In this document: one piece after another, positions 18,905-30,626 of the stretch
Layout of the letters: each line of letters starts with the position of its first letter
Position numbering within the stretch: position 1 is the first letter of the stretch
Notes under the pieces: generated by a model
Databases searched by the model: none
Told to the model about the DNA's origin: nothing
The model's input: only the letters and a program-made list of their open reading frames with translations
Made by a program: the position numbers and the translations under genes
Assembly (NCBI GenBank): GCA_013407085.1
Contig: JACCGJ010020523.1
Location: 114,539-178,538, forward strand
Direction: 5' to 3'
Source: Atriophallophorus winterbourni
Lineage: Eukaryota; Platyhelminthes; Trematoda; Plagiorchiida; Microphallidae
DNA: 64,000 bases

Positions 18905-21480
18905 ATTGATCAAAAATTTCAAAGTATACAGGCATTGCCATGTTCCAAGAAACATGGCTTAACTCGACAATAGAAAATGAGTTGCTCTCCATTGAAGGAT
19001 TCAACTGTTTTCGTCTTGACAGAACCTGTCTCTTGAGGAACCGTGGTGGCGGTGTTATCACATATATTCGAAACGACTGGAGCTCATGCTGCAAACAGAT
19101 TTTTACTTTTGACAAGCTTGAAATATCCTGCCTGGCTGTCGAATGTAAAACCCGATATCTTTCTAATTTTCAATCCCTTATTTTGATAAATACTCATGTT
19201 ATCCCATATTGTCAATCTAACGCTTTCAATGCATTCATTGATGAACTTCTTATGAAACTTGCCCCTTTTCAAAATTCTTTGATTCTCTTAGCTGGCGACC
19301 TCAATGACTGCAATGTATCTATGTTTTACTTATTGTCGCTCAAAAATTTGTTCATTTCTCAACTCGAGCTGACGCATTTTTGGACTTTGCGTTACAAATG
19401 CACCTCATCTGTTCCTTGCCCGCCAGTTTGCTCCAATTCTGACCATTGCACTATCAAACTTCTTCCAAAAATTTATGGAAGCACAGGACATAGACACCTC
19501 ACCCTTCAGTAATGGCAAAGAGGTGACTTCCAGAGCTTGTCAGCATGACAATATTTCAACTCTCAGGGACATGCTTTCTACCACTGATTTCAACATTTTT
19601 CATGAAGATGATGTCTCCGTCAAATGTGATGTTGTGACATCCTATCTTAACTTTTGCTTTGAAATCTGTTGTCCTAAACAAACTATATTTGTGAGTCCTC
19701 ACCGTTTTTCCTCTGTCCACCTAGAACGCCTTAGGAGATTGAAATAGAAAGTCTTTAAAACACATTATCGTAACAATGTTGCGTTGCTTTCCAAGTCAAT
19801 CAAGCTCGAAATTTGACGTCGTGAAAAGCTGTACACGAACACACTTCTTGGAAAGAAAGACAGTCGTCACCTATGGTGTGCGCTTAAACAAATATGTGGA
19901 AAGAAAAACAGGAAATCCCCACCTATTTTTGATATTAATTCCTTGAACGAATCGTTCGTGCATCAAATTACTGATAATGACTGTGAAGATAACTTTATTT
20001 TGCCCCCATCCTCTTTTTCCGATTCAACTTCCACCAACGTATCCGAGGTATTCTGTGCACTTTCGGCTGTCTCATGTTTTAAGGCTGCAGGACCTGATAA
20101 ACTCTCGCCCACTGTACTAAAAGAATGTGCTGGAGTGCTATCATCCCCCATCACATCCATTTTTAATCGTTGCATGGAGAGAGCAATCATGCCTGATTGC
20201 TGGAAATCTGTCTGCATCAGCCCGATTCCAAAGAAAGATCCTGGTAAATACGTCCTATCACGTGTACGTCGCAGTTGCTCAAGGTACTTGAGAAAATTGT
20301 TTTACGGCGACCTGTGTCCAGCTGTCACGTGCATGATGTTCATCAGTTCGCGTAACGGAAAAATCGTTCAACTGTCGATGCTGTCGCTGTACTCACAGAT
20401 GTTAGCTCACGTTCTCTAGATAGCAAATCTAGAGCAGTACAAACTTGTTTCTTGGATTACACAAACGCCTTTAACAGTGTTCTAAGAAACTCCTTACTTC
20501 AAAAATTATCTGATCAGGGCGTCACTGCAAATATTCTCCATTGGCTGGCATCCTATTTTGAGGGTCGTATCCAATACACAGTCGCGAACGGCCAAACTTC
20601 CCGTGAAATAGCTATTCCCCGTGGTGTCCTTCAAGGTGCAATATTGTCCCCATTTCTGTTTTCCCTTTATATTTCTGATCTTCCCTCTGACCTATCTGCA
20701 CTTACCCTCAAATACGCTGATGATGTTGCCATTGCAGTAAATCAAATTCGTTGGATCGAGCAACATGCCTTAGGATCAATGGTAACAAACATTGGTCAAT
20801 GGTCCTCCACGATTGGTTTATCGTTGAATCCTTTTAAGTGCAGCGAAATTGTATTTTCCAACATGATTGGACAGCGTCGTTTAGCCCTTCATCAAGAAAT
20901 TCCTCGTGTTTCTCTTAACAGCATGATGTTCGACAGATGTTGCAGCTTTAAGTATCTTGGTGTTACAATATCTGAAAATCTTAGCTGGGCTGAACATGTT
21001 ACGAGGGTATTCACAAAAGTTCGCCAACTGTCGTTCTACGCACTACGTCTCCGTTCTTACTCCGTTTCACCAAATGTCATTCAACTTTTCGTTTTTTCTT
21101 GCATCATTCCTCACCTTCTTTTCGCATCTCCTGTGATTTTTCCCGGCCTCTTGGAAAAGGATTTCACGATGATCAGAAGATGCATTAAGCTCATTTCAAG
21201 ACTGAGTTGTGTTTCCGCTGATGACATTCGTGACACCATTGTCAACCGTCATTTTGTGAATGCAACAGACTGATCGCGAACATTTCTACTGATAGTGTTC
21301 ATCCATTGAACAGAAGCCTTGTTTCTTGCCGATCTTTTTCCTCCACCCGAAGACAGTACGTTATTCCCTATTCAAGAACGAATGAATTTAGAAATTCGTT
21401 TATCCCATACTTGGCCCGATACATGGTACAGCAATCAAAAGCTGTTACAGAGTTGAAAGAACGCTTGACAATTTTCTAAT
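18905..21480 (+). pseudogene. LINE-J: jockey/CR1-like LINE, 5'-truncated, nearly complete RT
   Basis: It starts inside the endonuclease (FQETWLNS, then RGGGVITYIRND, AGDLND, SNSDHCTI), open for 190 residues to 19512. A linker and RT fingers follow (KAAGPDKLSPTVLKECAG, WKSVCISPIPKKD). The palm and thumb are at 20452-21273, with PRGVLQGAILSPFLF and the intact YADD at 20713-20724. The end is FPGLLEKDFTMIRRCIKLIS and, after a stop, more C-terminal sequence (SFIPYLARYM near 21395). At least four frame breaks separate the pieces (near 19500, 19747, 20250-20450 and 21273). The 273-residue RT segment is well preserved. A second fragment lies at 42304-42865. Confidence 0.88.
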
Positions 21481-21848
21481 GATGCCACGATGTCCCAGTT
21501 ATTTTTCGAGTTAATTTCTCAAATTCCCCTAACATCTGTCTAGCCCATGGTAACCTGACACTTTTTTAGCCCAATTATTACTTTATTGTGTGGCACTTCA
21601 TATATTTTATTTTATCTGCATTATATAAGGAACCTAATTTATTGATGCTATGAAGTTGGAGAAACGCTCACCTATTTTTAATTCACGCTGAGATGTCCTA
21701 TTTTTTAATTCTTTTTTTATTCCCGTCACATTTGTCTAGCCCGAGATAACCTGACACTTCATTGGCCTATGTATTATTTCATTGTGCGCAGGCTATACAT
21801 ATTTTGCATTGGTATTATGTGGAGAAATTAATCTATTGCTGAAAATTC
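21481..21848 (+). repeat. LINE-J 3' tail with an imperfect direct repeat
   Basis: Non-coding tail. About 100 bp starting near 21531 (TGTCTAGCCCATGGTAACCTGACAC) recurs near 21728 with substitutions, an offset of about 197 bp. Each copy is followed by a T-rich segment. Confidence 0.65.
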
Positions 21849-22240
21849 GTGTACACGGATAAAGTCATTCTTTTTCTTCTTCTTCTAAAATTGCACGCAG
21901 ATGACACTGCAATCTTCGGCATCAGAATGTTTTCGAGTGAATACAAAGTGCAGAAATGGTGCAACATCTCGACAGAAACAGACATTTATCGGTTGCCAAA
22001 ACACGGCTTCCTCAAACATCGATCTTACTTAAAAATACGGTAACAGGTTTGAGGTTTGACAAGTGTTGAATATGCAGTCGGTTGTTTTATACATCTTACC
22101 TTTATATTTTTGCAGCCATTCGAATCATCATTAATTATTTATTATTGGTCGGGCTAGAAAAACATTGTATTGTTCGAAAACAGTATGAATGGGTAGGTTA
22201 GTCTCACAGCAACTGATAAATCTGAGTTCATGTAAATTTC
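21849..22240 (+). repeat. repeat R, copy C
   Basis: A diverged relative of 46090-46440. Shared blocks include TTATCGGTTGCCAAAAC, AAACATCGATCTTACTTA and AAATCTGAGTTCATGTAAAT. No gene. Confidence 0.55.
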
Positions 22241-22269
22241 TAATTTTCGGAGCAAATCGAATGCACTAG

Positions 22270-22450
22270 CGTTGCCTGAAAAGGATCAATGCTTGAGCCA
22301 ATACTATTACTGAACGATGTATTAAAACAAACGGACAACAAGATGGTTTTCTTCGCTGATGATATTGAAATGATGAGGCACATCCGCAACGTCGATGATA
22401 GATTTTTGCTACAAAATGTATTGAATGTATTTCAAGAATAATAATCAGAA
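22270..22450 (+). pseudogene. small LINE RT palm fragment
   Basis: The plus strand reads GSMLEPILLLN, then KMVFFADDIEMMRH and LLQNVLNVFQE before two stops. It is the palm of a LINE related to RT1 of the 46-64 kb array (FADDMKIW). Nothing else of the element remains on this strand. Confidence 0.6.
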
Positions 22451-22767
22451 AAAAATCTCACCGCGAATATGCGAAAGTCCAAGATTTCGCTAGCGAATAA
22501 TTTATTCCCTTTTTATAAATTACCAATAAGAATTGGTTAAGAGGCGCTGAGCAGATTAAGATAAACATCTTTCCGCTACTACAGACTAGTCACGTTGTTG
22601 CCAGTGGTCTCTAAAGTTCTCGAACGACTTGTGGCCGATAAACTTATCAAACACTTGGAACAAAATAAGCTTCTTTCCATCGCACAGCACGGATTCAGGA
22701 CGAGACACTCCTGTCTCATCAATCTTCTCAAAACTCTTGATAATTGGACTCGAGCCGTGGACGATGG

Positions 22768-22790
22768 ATCATCATCATCATCATCATCAT
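22768..22790. repeat. (ATC)n microsatellite, 3' tail of RTE-B
   Basis: An uninterrupted run of ATC units at the junction of RTE-B and LINE-K. On the minus strand it is the (ATG)n tail of the LINE. Confidence 0.9.
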
Positions 22791-24076
22791 GAAGCACAAG
22801 TCTGGAGCCAGACAAAGTGCCAAGCAATATGAAGCAGGAAAAGCAGATAAGCAAGCGCGTGGAAAAGGGAAAGCAGGCAAGCGGAATACGCAAAAGCAAA
22901 TGCACAAAAAAGCAACTTGTTTTTGTAGTTTCACTGCATGCGATTTTTTGGGTTTTTTTTAATGTAAAATAATACCGAATAAAAAAATTATGACACACTT
23001 AATAAAATACACTGGCGCCACTGAATTCGGTTTGTAGCCATATCGCGTAAGGTTTCCAGCCAACTATTAGGTGGAGCTTTTGGACCCCACCCAGGCAAAC
23101 GAATACGCCCAACTGAGCCTAGCGCTACGGTGAGTTTCTTCATCCCAACGCGCCACGTCATGGACTGGCCACCCGATCTTTGCCCCCAGCTTCTGTCAGG
23201 CTCTGCGAATAAGGCGCGGTACGGCAAACGGTGAGTAGGCATTCTTAATACATGTCCCAACCATCGCAAGCGAGCAAGCATTAGCATTTCTCTCAGTCCG
23301 TGGCCACCTGGAACTAACACCCGCTTGCAGACATCTATATTTGTAACACGATGCTGCCACCGAATGCGAGCAATTCTACGCAGGCAACGGGTATCAAAAA
23401 CAGAAAGCCGACGGACATCTTCCGCTCGGATAGACCAGGTTTCGCAGCCATAAATGAGTGTAGCACGCACAACTGCGTTGTACACTCGGCCGTTAGTATG
23501 GAGTGAAACATCGCGTCGACGCCACAGGTGGCGAAGGTTAGCAAACGCTGCACCCGCTTTGCGAACACGATGTGAGATCTCGTCCTCGACACAACCTCCA
23601 GTGGAGATAAAACTGCCAAGGCAAACAAAGCTGTCTACCGATTCAAGATTGACATCGCACACTGTTAGGTTTGGAAGAGAGCCGCTCCAATCCTGGGTGA
23701 GTGTTTTACACTTGTTAGGCGCAAAGCACATGCCATACCTTGAAGCAAACTAAAGCGAAACCGCCATCTTTGAACAATGACGGAAGCGAAGCATCAGCAC
23801 ATGATGCCCGATGGCGCTTAAGGCTCCGGACTACACTGTAAATCACTGATTGAGTCGGAGCCTCAAGAGAAATCGACCATGGGGTACAGTGTTCCGTATT
23901 CTCGAAATCAGTGGGTGTAGAAGGCCAGTTAAACTGTGCTTCAAAATGTTCTGCCCATCGCTCCATGCGTCTGTGCATGTTAAAAACTGGCAAACCATCT
24001 GCTTCACGTATCAAATCACTGATGCCTGGTCGCCCGCTTCCAGTTGTTCTGATGAGTTGGAACAATTTTCTGAAAT
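22770..24076 (-). mobile_element. RTE-B: internally deleted RTE-type LINE with (ATG)n tail
   Basis: Inserted in LINE-K, minus strand, with the 12-bp target duplication TGGACGATGGAT at 22758-22769 and 24077-24088. It reads from the linker before the RT (KLFQLIRTTGSGRPGISDLI, RRMERWAEHFEAQFNWP) to SLPSLFKDGG, then jumps near 23735 to FAPNKCKTLTQ after the RT active site. It then continues open for about 240 residues to the C-terminus (RLRWLGHVLRM, RLPGWGPK, stop at 22988). The RT catalytic palm is deleted, so this is a non-autonomous or dead copy. The 3' UTR ends in a microsatellite (22768-22790), as usual for RTE elements. Confidence 0.88.
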
Positions 24077-25191
24077 TGGACGATGGATGCCCTATCCATA
24101 CGTGTTACTTGGACATGTCTAAAGCTTTTCATCGTGTTAACCACAGCATACTGCTACAAAAATTGGAGCAGCTCGGGGCATGCGGCAGATTATTGGCCTG
24201 GATAAAGGACTACTTGACTGGTAGAGTTATAAGGGTTAGAGTTAATGGGGCACTATCAAGCCCAGTAGAAGTTACAAGTGGCGTAGCTCAAGGCTCAGTC
24301 TTGGGGCCAATACTCTTCCTCGTGTACGCGAATGATATACCTGAAATCGTACGCAGAAAAATCATTTTATTTGCGGATAACATCAAAGTCTGGACTAGCA
24401 TACGCACCATAGAAGATTGCGAAATTCTCTTAAAAGATCTCGAAGCACTTCATAATTGGTCCTTGCGGAACTGCTTACCATTCAACATCCAAAAATGTGA
24501 AATGTTGAACGTCGGTAAATCATTCGAATTCTCATACTCTCTGGGATCTCAGCAACTTTCATGGGTTACTGAAGAGAAAGACCTGGGCGTGTGGATTAGC
24601 AGTAACCTGAAGTCTTCATGGCACTGTACTGTTGTATACAAAAAGTCCTGCCAAATCTTAGCATTGCTCAGAAGGATCTTCGGTCGTTTCTCAAAACAGA
24701 TACTCCCACGTATAATTAACACCTATATCAGACCAAAAATGGAGTATGCTGTTCAAGCATGGTCCCCATGGTTACAAAAGGACATGACCTTGCTGCAACG
24801 GGTATGCCACCGCGCTACAAAACTGGTGACCGGGCTATACAACAGGCCATACGAGGAGCGGATTGCAACACTTAACCTCTTTGACTTTTCGTACCGTCGT
24901 CTCAGGGGTGACTTGATCCTGCTTTTCATTATTCTGCATACAGTGGATCACCCACTCGAACACCTGTTTCATCGGCAAGAACCACGTGGTAGCAGATCGC
25001 ATGGATACAAGTTAATTATTCCACACTCCAGATCAAATTGTCGAATGTTTTTCTTTGCTGTCAGAGTCTGCTTTCTATGGAACTCCCTGCCCCCACATAT
25101 CATTTACGCAACAAGCCTGAACATGTTCAAGGCTGAACTTGACAAGTATATGTTGACTAAACCCAACCTTGCACCTGAATACACGTGCTGA

Positions 25192-25999
25192 CTTTCCTTG
25201 TGTATAAAACATTTGAGTTGTTTTTATGAATTCCCTATATTTTTAATCTGTGGTTACTGTAAAGTATTTACTTTTTGGACAATTAAAACTTTGAATAACT
25301 TCGAATTAATCGTTGAAAGCTGGTGTATGCTTATGGATGAAAATATACCTGCAGACCTGTGTACAACCAGTGGAGTTTACATAAGACAGTAGTTGTGTCC
25401 CTGCGTTTTCCTTAGACGAAAGATTTCAACTTTCCATCTACTTTCGTTGCTTAACCGATGATTTTGATGTATTCACACGAGGTTTGAACTGTATGGCAAA
25501 TGCCTGCTTGCCGTTGTTCTTATTCTTTGTTTGGAAATCTGTTATGTATCTTCTCATGACTTACACACTTGGTCTAGTCAGAAGCTGAACGTTTCCATTT
25601 ACTTATATAGCCATTTGTATTCTATCATATATTAAAAAATCAAGTAATTTGATGAAAAAATGAAAATAATTTTATTAATGTTGCAGTGCTTCTTAGACTC
25701 TATTTCACCGAGGTACTTAACAGGTTTATCAATTAAAACGCAAGATTTTACAACCAAATTAACTCATCTGTCGGTACCCATCGTGATATCGGATGGCAGA
25801 CTTGCTTTATCATGCAAAACTTTGGCTTCATCTTAAATATTGCTGCAGTTTTGAAAGGTGAAACGTTTGTAGAGATCGATTTGGCGAACATTGTGCACTC
25901 GACTAAAGTTAGTTTGTGAAATGTGTGCAGTTGTTCATCGTTCTAGGTCATATGTAAAGCAAACGTGTGTACCGTTAACAAAGTGTGTTCGTCACATCA
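25192..25999 (+). repeat. LINE-K 3' UTR and single-copy relative of the array spacer
   Basis: From about 25300 the sequence is a diverged match, same strand, to the spacer of the 3.9-kb array (47.27-48.08 kb and equivalents). Shared blocks include AGACCTGTGTA, TTTCAACTTTCCATCTACTTTC, TACTTAACAGGTTTATC, GTAGAGATCGAT and TGTGTGCAGTTGTTC. No clear coding frame. The match stops where the G1 element begins and resumes to the right of it at 34489 and 35385. Confidence 0.7.
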
Positions 26000-26224
26000 T
26001 GTATACCTCACGTGCACCATATTGATCGATAATCGTGAATCGATTATTGACACTGAACGAACTATCGATTAATCATCAATCAAGATCGATAGTTCGTGCA
26101 TATTGTGATTATCATTCACTGTACAGCTTTGCGTTATTCTTTCATTCGGCCAATACACGAGTTCAAGCTCGGTTGTGTTTTCTGACTGACGGCTGGGCCA
26201 GTGCAACACTCCACAGTTATAACA
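26000..26224 (+). repeat. G1 5' LTR, with a 13-bp inverted repeat
   Basis: Matches 34263-34488 with some differences; ends in TTATAACA. Inside, ACGAACTATCGAT (26057-26069) and ATCGATAGTTCGT (26085-26097) form a perfect hairpin with a 15-base loop. In the 3' LTR the left arm has one mismatch. Confidence 0.8.
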
Positions 26225-26225
26225 A

Positions 26226-26449
26226 TTGGCGACGGGGATAAACTTTCAAAACAGTGGCGGGATGAGCCTGTATGACGAAATCGTTCGTTTCATCATAAAA
26301 TTGGAGCAACGTCAAATAAAACTGTTTGATGCTTTATTGTCGAAACTAAATTTGAATACTGAAGAACATGCAGAACCGTGTTTGAAAGCAACATATGGCA
26401 AATATAGACACAGAGAAAGCATTTGCTATACCAATTCCCAGAGAAACCT
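26226..26449 (+). pseudogene. G1 gag N-terminal remnant
   Basis: An open frame directly after the 5' LTR, including GGMSLYDEIVRFIIKLEQRQ and LFDALLSKLNLN. This is the kind of helical start seen in gag of Mag-like Gypsy elements. It is cut by the G2 insertion at 26450; no nucleocapsid zinc knuckle remains. Confidence 0.5.
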
Positions 26450-26932
26450 TGTAGTGGACCAGTCAAGATAGTATGAAAATCACGCAGCACAAAAATAAGC
26501 AATCTGACTCACGAACAGTTCTTTCGATCCACGTAAATATAATCCGCAATCCTCCTTTGGTAATTCCTTGCTCTTGTAATGACTTCAATATTCCTACTCG
26601 AAATGTTACGTTCCCGAGACGGAATTCCCAAAACCTAGATCGACCGAGAACGCGGGTAACGCACACAACAGAAGTATATTGTGATTAAGTGATGAGTTGA
26701 TTATGTACAAAATCGTATTCGACAGATGAATTATGTTCACTGAGTTATCGAACAAAAAATCGATGAAACGTGAGTGATAACGTTAACGGGAAATCGAAAA
26801 ATCAATAGTACTATTGATCGTCTGAGCGAACCGATTTTGTCAGAACAAATTGAACTGAAGTTATCAAAAACTGTACAATAGATTTTTACCAGAAAAATTG
26901 TTAAGTAAAAATAGGTTTGTACAAACTCGACA
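26450..26932 (-). repeat. G2 3' LTR
   Basis: On the minus strand it begins TGTCGAGTTTG and ends CTACA. A purine-rich AATGAGAGAGATG precedes it, read from about 26945 downward. Confidence 0.9.
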
Positions 26933-26998
26933 CATCTCTCTCATTAGAGCGTTGGAAGAAAAATGGAAACGCTCGAAACATTTTGAGTGAAGTAAGTC

Positions 26999-27529
26999 TC
27001 AAGTTTCTTTGCCGAGAAACAATACGGCCAGATCGTGTGTGGCAGGTTCTTTCCAAGCAATAACGTAAAGTCTGTGGGGAAGGACTGGGTATACCCATTG
27101 GTTGAGTGGGATGAGTGGATTGGATGTCGGAAGCATTTTGTGGGATACAAGTGGGTATATTGACAACATTGCGATTTGGGCTTTCAGTGTTTCGTAGCTT
27201 CGCTGTGAGCTCGACGGCGAGGGTCGCACGTAGGCGACCTTTAGGCGATCAATGCTAATGTTGTCAGAAGTTCCGTTTTCATTTATCTTGAAGCATTTGA
27301 GATGACGTTCAAGTACTCGGTACGGACCGCTGTAAGGTAGGATCGAGTGCTTTTTAACACTGTCGACTCTCACAAAGACAAACACACATGATTGGAGGTC
27401 TTCATGCATTTGCTTATCGCGGTACGATTTCCTTGGCTGTTGATAACGCAATGTCTGCATATAGCGCTCAAGATTTTCGATATACTGACTTGTTGGTGTG
27501 AAGTCGTGTTCACGAGAGTCACTGGCCAT
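26999..27529 (-). pseudogene. G2 integrase C-terminal region
   Basis: 176 codons to the end of pol. It includes VFVRVDSVKKHSILPYSGPY and RVLERHLKCFKI, the C-terminal DNA-binding (SH3-like/GPY-F) module of CsRn1 integrases, then a tail of unknown role. It is separated from the catalytic domain by a frame shift and a stop near 27577. Confidence 0.75.
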
Positions 27530-27701
27530 TTCACCTGGTAAGCGCAGTGTTGTGCCATGAACTAGTTCAGCTGTTTAACACTTGAGATCTTCTTTCACTG
27601 CCGTTCGTAATCCTAACATGACAAGCGGTAATGAGACTGACCAATTTTGTGTATTCCGTGAGCAATAAGGGCAGCTTTCAGTTGTCGGTGAAAGCGCTCC
27701 A

Positions 27702-28301
27702 CTAGACCATCGCGCAAGGATGATAGGCTGTGGTGCGAATGTTGTGGGTGCCCAGCAGTTGGTTTAAATCTCGAAAGAGTGCTGATTGGAATTGAGAACC
27801 ACGGTCAGTTGTAATGACTGAAGGAACGCCGAATTGTGATATCCAAGATTCGATTAATGCTTCGGCAACCGTCTTTGCTTCAATGTCTTTCAAGGCCGTT
27901 GCGACATGCCATCGCGTAAATCTGTCAACACATGGTAATATGTAGGAATGATTACGTGAGGGTGGCAGTGGTCCAACTAAATCGAGATGAATATGGCTGA
28001 ATCTTTCAGCTGGTGCTGTAAAAGTACCATAAGGTGAGATAGTGTGACGGTGAACGTTTGCACGTTGACAATGAATGCATGAACGCGACCAAATTGAAAT
28101 GTCGTGATTCATTTTTGGGCACACAAAACGGTCAGAAATCAACTTTCTAGTAGCGCGAATACTCGGATGTGAGAGATCGTGCATTTGGTGGAATATTTCA
28201 CGACGTAATGTTGCTGGTACAAAAGGTCTAGAAGTGTCTGTACATAGATCGCAAGTGAAAGACATAGAGGAGTCAGGAATTGGGATCTCGGTTAACCTCA
28301 A
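27702..28301 (-). pseudogene. G2 integrase (zinc finger and catalytic core)
   Basis: Inserts element DNA. It shows an HHCC zinc finger ([12 protein letters not shown] ... SCIHCQ), then the first two acidic residues of the DDE core in [10 protein letters not shown] and TTDRGSQF. The frame shifts at AYHPC near 27715, just before the position of the catalytic Glu, and then runs into stops. Confidence 0.85.
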
Positions 28302-28517
28302 CGATGAAGATTCTCGGATTTGTGGTAGCTCTTTGTCGGTAAGCTGAGCTTCTGCAATCTTTAGTGATTGGACGTCGCAGGTAATAGAATTAAGGTGACC
28401 ACGGGATAGGGCGTCGGCGACAACGTTATCTTGGCCTGAGACGTGTCGGATGTCGGTGGTAAACTGTGCAATGAAGTCCAGTTGTCGAATATTTAGAGCC
28501 GAATAGCGGTCAGTGTT

Positions 28518-28799
28518 TTAAAGCAGTGCGTAACAGAGCGGATTATGATCAGTTGAAACCGTGAATTCTCGCCCTTCAAGTAAATGGCCAAAATGACGGA
28601 TGGCATAAGAGATTGCAAGCAATTCTCCGCCAAACGTACTGTAGCGAACCTGAGCTGGTTGCAGTTTCTTTGAGAGAAACGCTATTGAGCACAGTTCTCC
28701 ATTGCGACTATATTGCAAAGTTGCATCAATCGCGTCGTTAGACGCATCCGTGGATACAAATAGTTTGATATTAGGATCGGACGGTAAGTGGTTCAGCAA
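28518..28799 (-). pseudogene. G2 RNase H
   Basis: KLFVSTDASNDAIDATLQYS, then ELLAISYAIRHFGHLLEGRE and STDHNPL: the RNase H residues Asp, Glu and Asp in their usual spacing. It is separated from the RT by a stop and shift near 28800-28860. Confidence 0.85.
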
Positions 28800-28860
28800 C
28801 GTTGCCTGGCTAAGCGCATTTTTAATGCGTTTATAGCAGTTTTAGCTGAGTCTGTCATAA

Positions 28861-30594
28861 TCAAGGAGCGTTTGTTTTGCGGAGTAAATCCGTCAATGGT
28901 TGAATTAGCTCGGCACAGTGAGGAATGAATCCATGGTAGTAATTCACAAGACCAAGGAAACGACGGAATTGCCGTATTAATTCAGGTAATTGATAGTCTT
29001 TCATTGCGAAAACCTTTTGCTCTAATGGCCTGATACCTATAGAATCAACCTGATGTCCAAGAATTTCCAGTGATTCAACGCCAAATACGCATTTATCGGG
29101 ATTCACGACTATGCCGTAATTCGAAAGTTGTGAAAAGACGCTATGTAAATGTTCAGCGTGTTTAGTGGGCGATTTACTAGCGATGAGTACGTCATCGATG
29201 TAAACGCAGACGAAATCGAGGCTCAAAAAACTTGATCCATGAACCGTTGAAATGTCTGTGCTGCGTTGCGCAGACCAAATGGCATTCGAACGAATTCGAA
29301 AAGTCCGACTGATGTTTTTTGGCTGTTTTCGGCACGTCTTCTGGTTCACTGGTATCTGGTTGTAGGCACGCACCAAGTCAAGTTTGGAAAAGATGGTCTC
29401 TCCTTCAAGTGCCAAGGCAAAGTCGTGGATGTGTGGTATAGGATACCTATCTGGAACAGTAATTTTGTTCAGTGCTCTATAATCACCACAAGGGCGCCAT
29501 GCACCATGTTGCTTCTTTTCGACCATGTGGAGAGGTGAGGCCCATGATGATTTTGATGGACGAATGATGCCCAATTCCATCATATGCTCGAACTCTCGTT
29601 TAGCAATGGCCAATTTGTCTGGTGCTAACCGTCTTGGTCGAGTAAAGACTGGAAGACCGCGTGTTTCGACATGGTGTCTAACGTCGTGTTTAATCGCGTT
29701 ATTCGGTGAGTTTGGGCGGAAAACTTCTGGGAAATCAAACATTAAGCTGCTATATTGCTTTTGAATATTCGATGGTAATACGCGAATAGACTTTATCGCA
29801 GAACAGCATGGTTTTCCTACGGTTTTCAACTCTGTCAGGTTGTCGATAAGTTCACGGGACTTCAAATCGACGAACAAGTTAAAGTGGGTAAGGAAATCTG
29901 CACCTAATATAGCGCTTCGTACGTCTGCAACGGCAAAGATCCAACGGAAGTCACTTTTGAGGCCTAGGTTTGAAGTTAGTGAACGTTGGCCGAACGTGGT
30001 GATCTGTGCACTGATTGCCGCCTGTAGTGTCGATGATGTTTTGTTCTTGGGTCCCTTTGGTGTGGGTGGGATTAAACTTATCTTAGCACCCTTGTCAATG
30101 AGAGAACGCAATTTATTTGAACAATCAGTGACATAAAATAGGCGACTAATGTTGTTGCCAAGTGAAGTCGTCGCCGTTACTGCCTGGCGTTGAAGTTTCC
30201 CTGGTTTGTAAAGTTTACAGAATGGCAAGCACTTTTTAGCCTTTGAGCCGAATCGGCGGTGATGATGACATAGACGGTGCTCGCGTTTGTAGCGGTCTCG
30301 GGATGAACTTCTGTTTGAAGTGCGCGTTCGACTGCGGCTAAGTCTTGATGGCCGATCGTTGAACATCTTTGTTAGGGCTGAAATCTGTGAGGTCAATTCA
30401 ACGAATTGTTGCTTAAGCTCTTGTACTTTAGTTTTCACCACGGCTTTAGTGTGACTTCTTGCAGGGTAGATGGTGGCTTGGTTCTGTATACTGAATGAAC
30501 TTGGTCTGCGGTCTCTGCTAGCTTCTGTAAAGGTATATCTTCCACGAGAACCGAATGAGATTTTCTCAAATCTACAGGTAAGTTCTGAAACCAT
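28861..30594 (-). pseudogene. G2 late gag, protease and reverse transcriptase (577 codons open)
   Basis: The first 35 codons look out of frame. Then comes late gag ([20 protein letters not shown]) with the CHCC-type knuckle [18 protein letters not shown], a variant known from CsRn1 elements. Protease follows, with [13 protein letters not shown] where LIDTGA is expected: the catalytic Asp is kept, Thr became Lys. The RT has [31 protein letters not shown] and YIDDVLIAS (29191-29202). Between NQIPVN and [10 protein letters not shown] about 35 residues are read in the wrong frame because two indels compensate each other. The active site is therefore present but the fold is damaged. Confidence 0.88.
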
Positions 30595-30626
30595 AGTTCA
30601 CGTAAAACAGACTCATTCAGGGGTTG

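Larger units (their letters stand above)
22579..25191 (+). pseudogene. LINE-K: CR1-like LINE RT, interrupted by RTE-B
   Basis: Left part 22579-22769: LVTLLPVVSKVLERLVADKL, then HGFRTRHSC. It resumes at 24089-25191: CYLDMSKAFHRVNHSILLQK, GVAQGSVLGPILF, FADNIKVW near 24368-24391, then thumb and C-terminus ending EYTC and TGA. Removing the insertion and one copy of its 12-bp target duplication restores an unbroken frame across the site (RAVDDG/CPIHTCYL). The second catalytic Asp of FADD is Asn here, so the RT would be inactive anyway. The 5' end is missing. RT2 in the 46-64 kb array is a close relative. Confidence 0.88.

Noticed and set aside
22728..22998. Frames with runs of Met, Ile or His
   Set aside because: They are translations of the (ATC)n tail of RTE-B.
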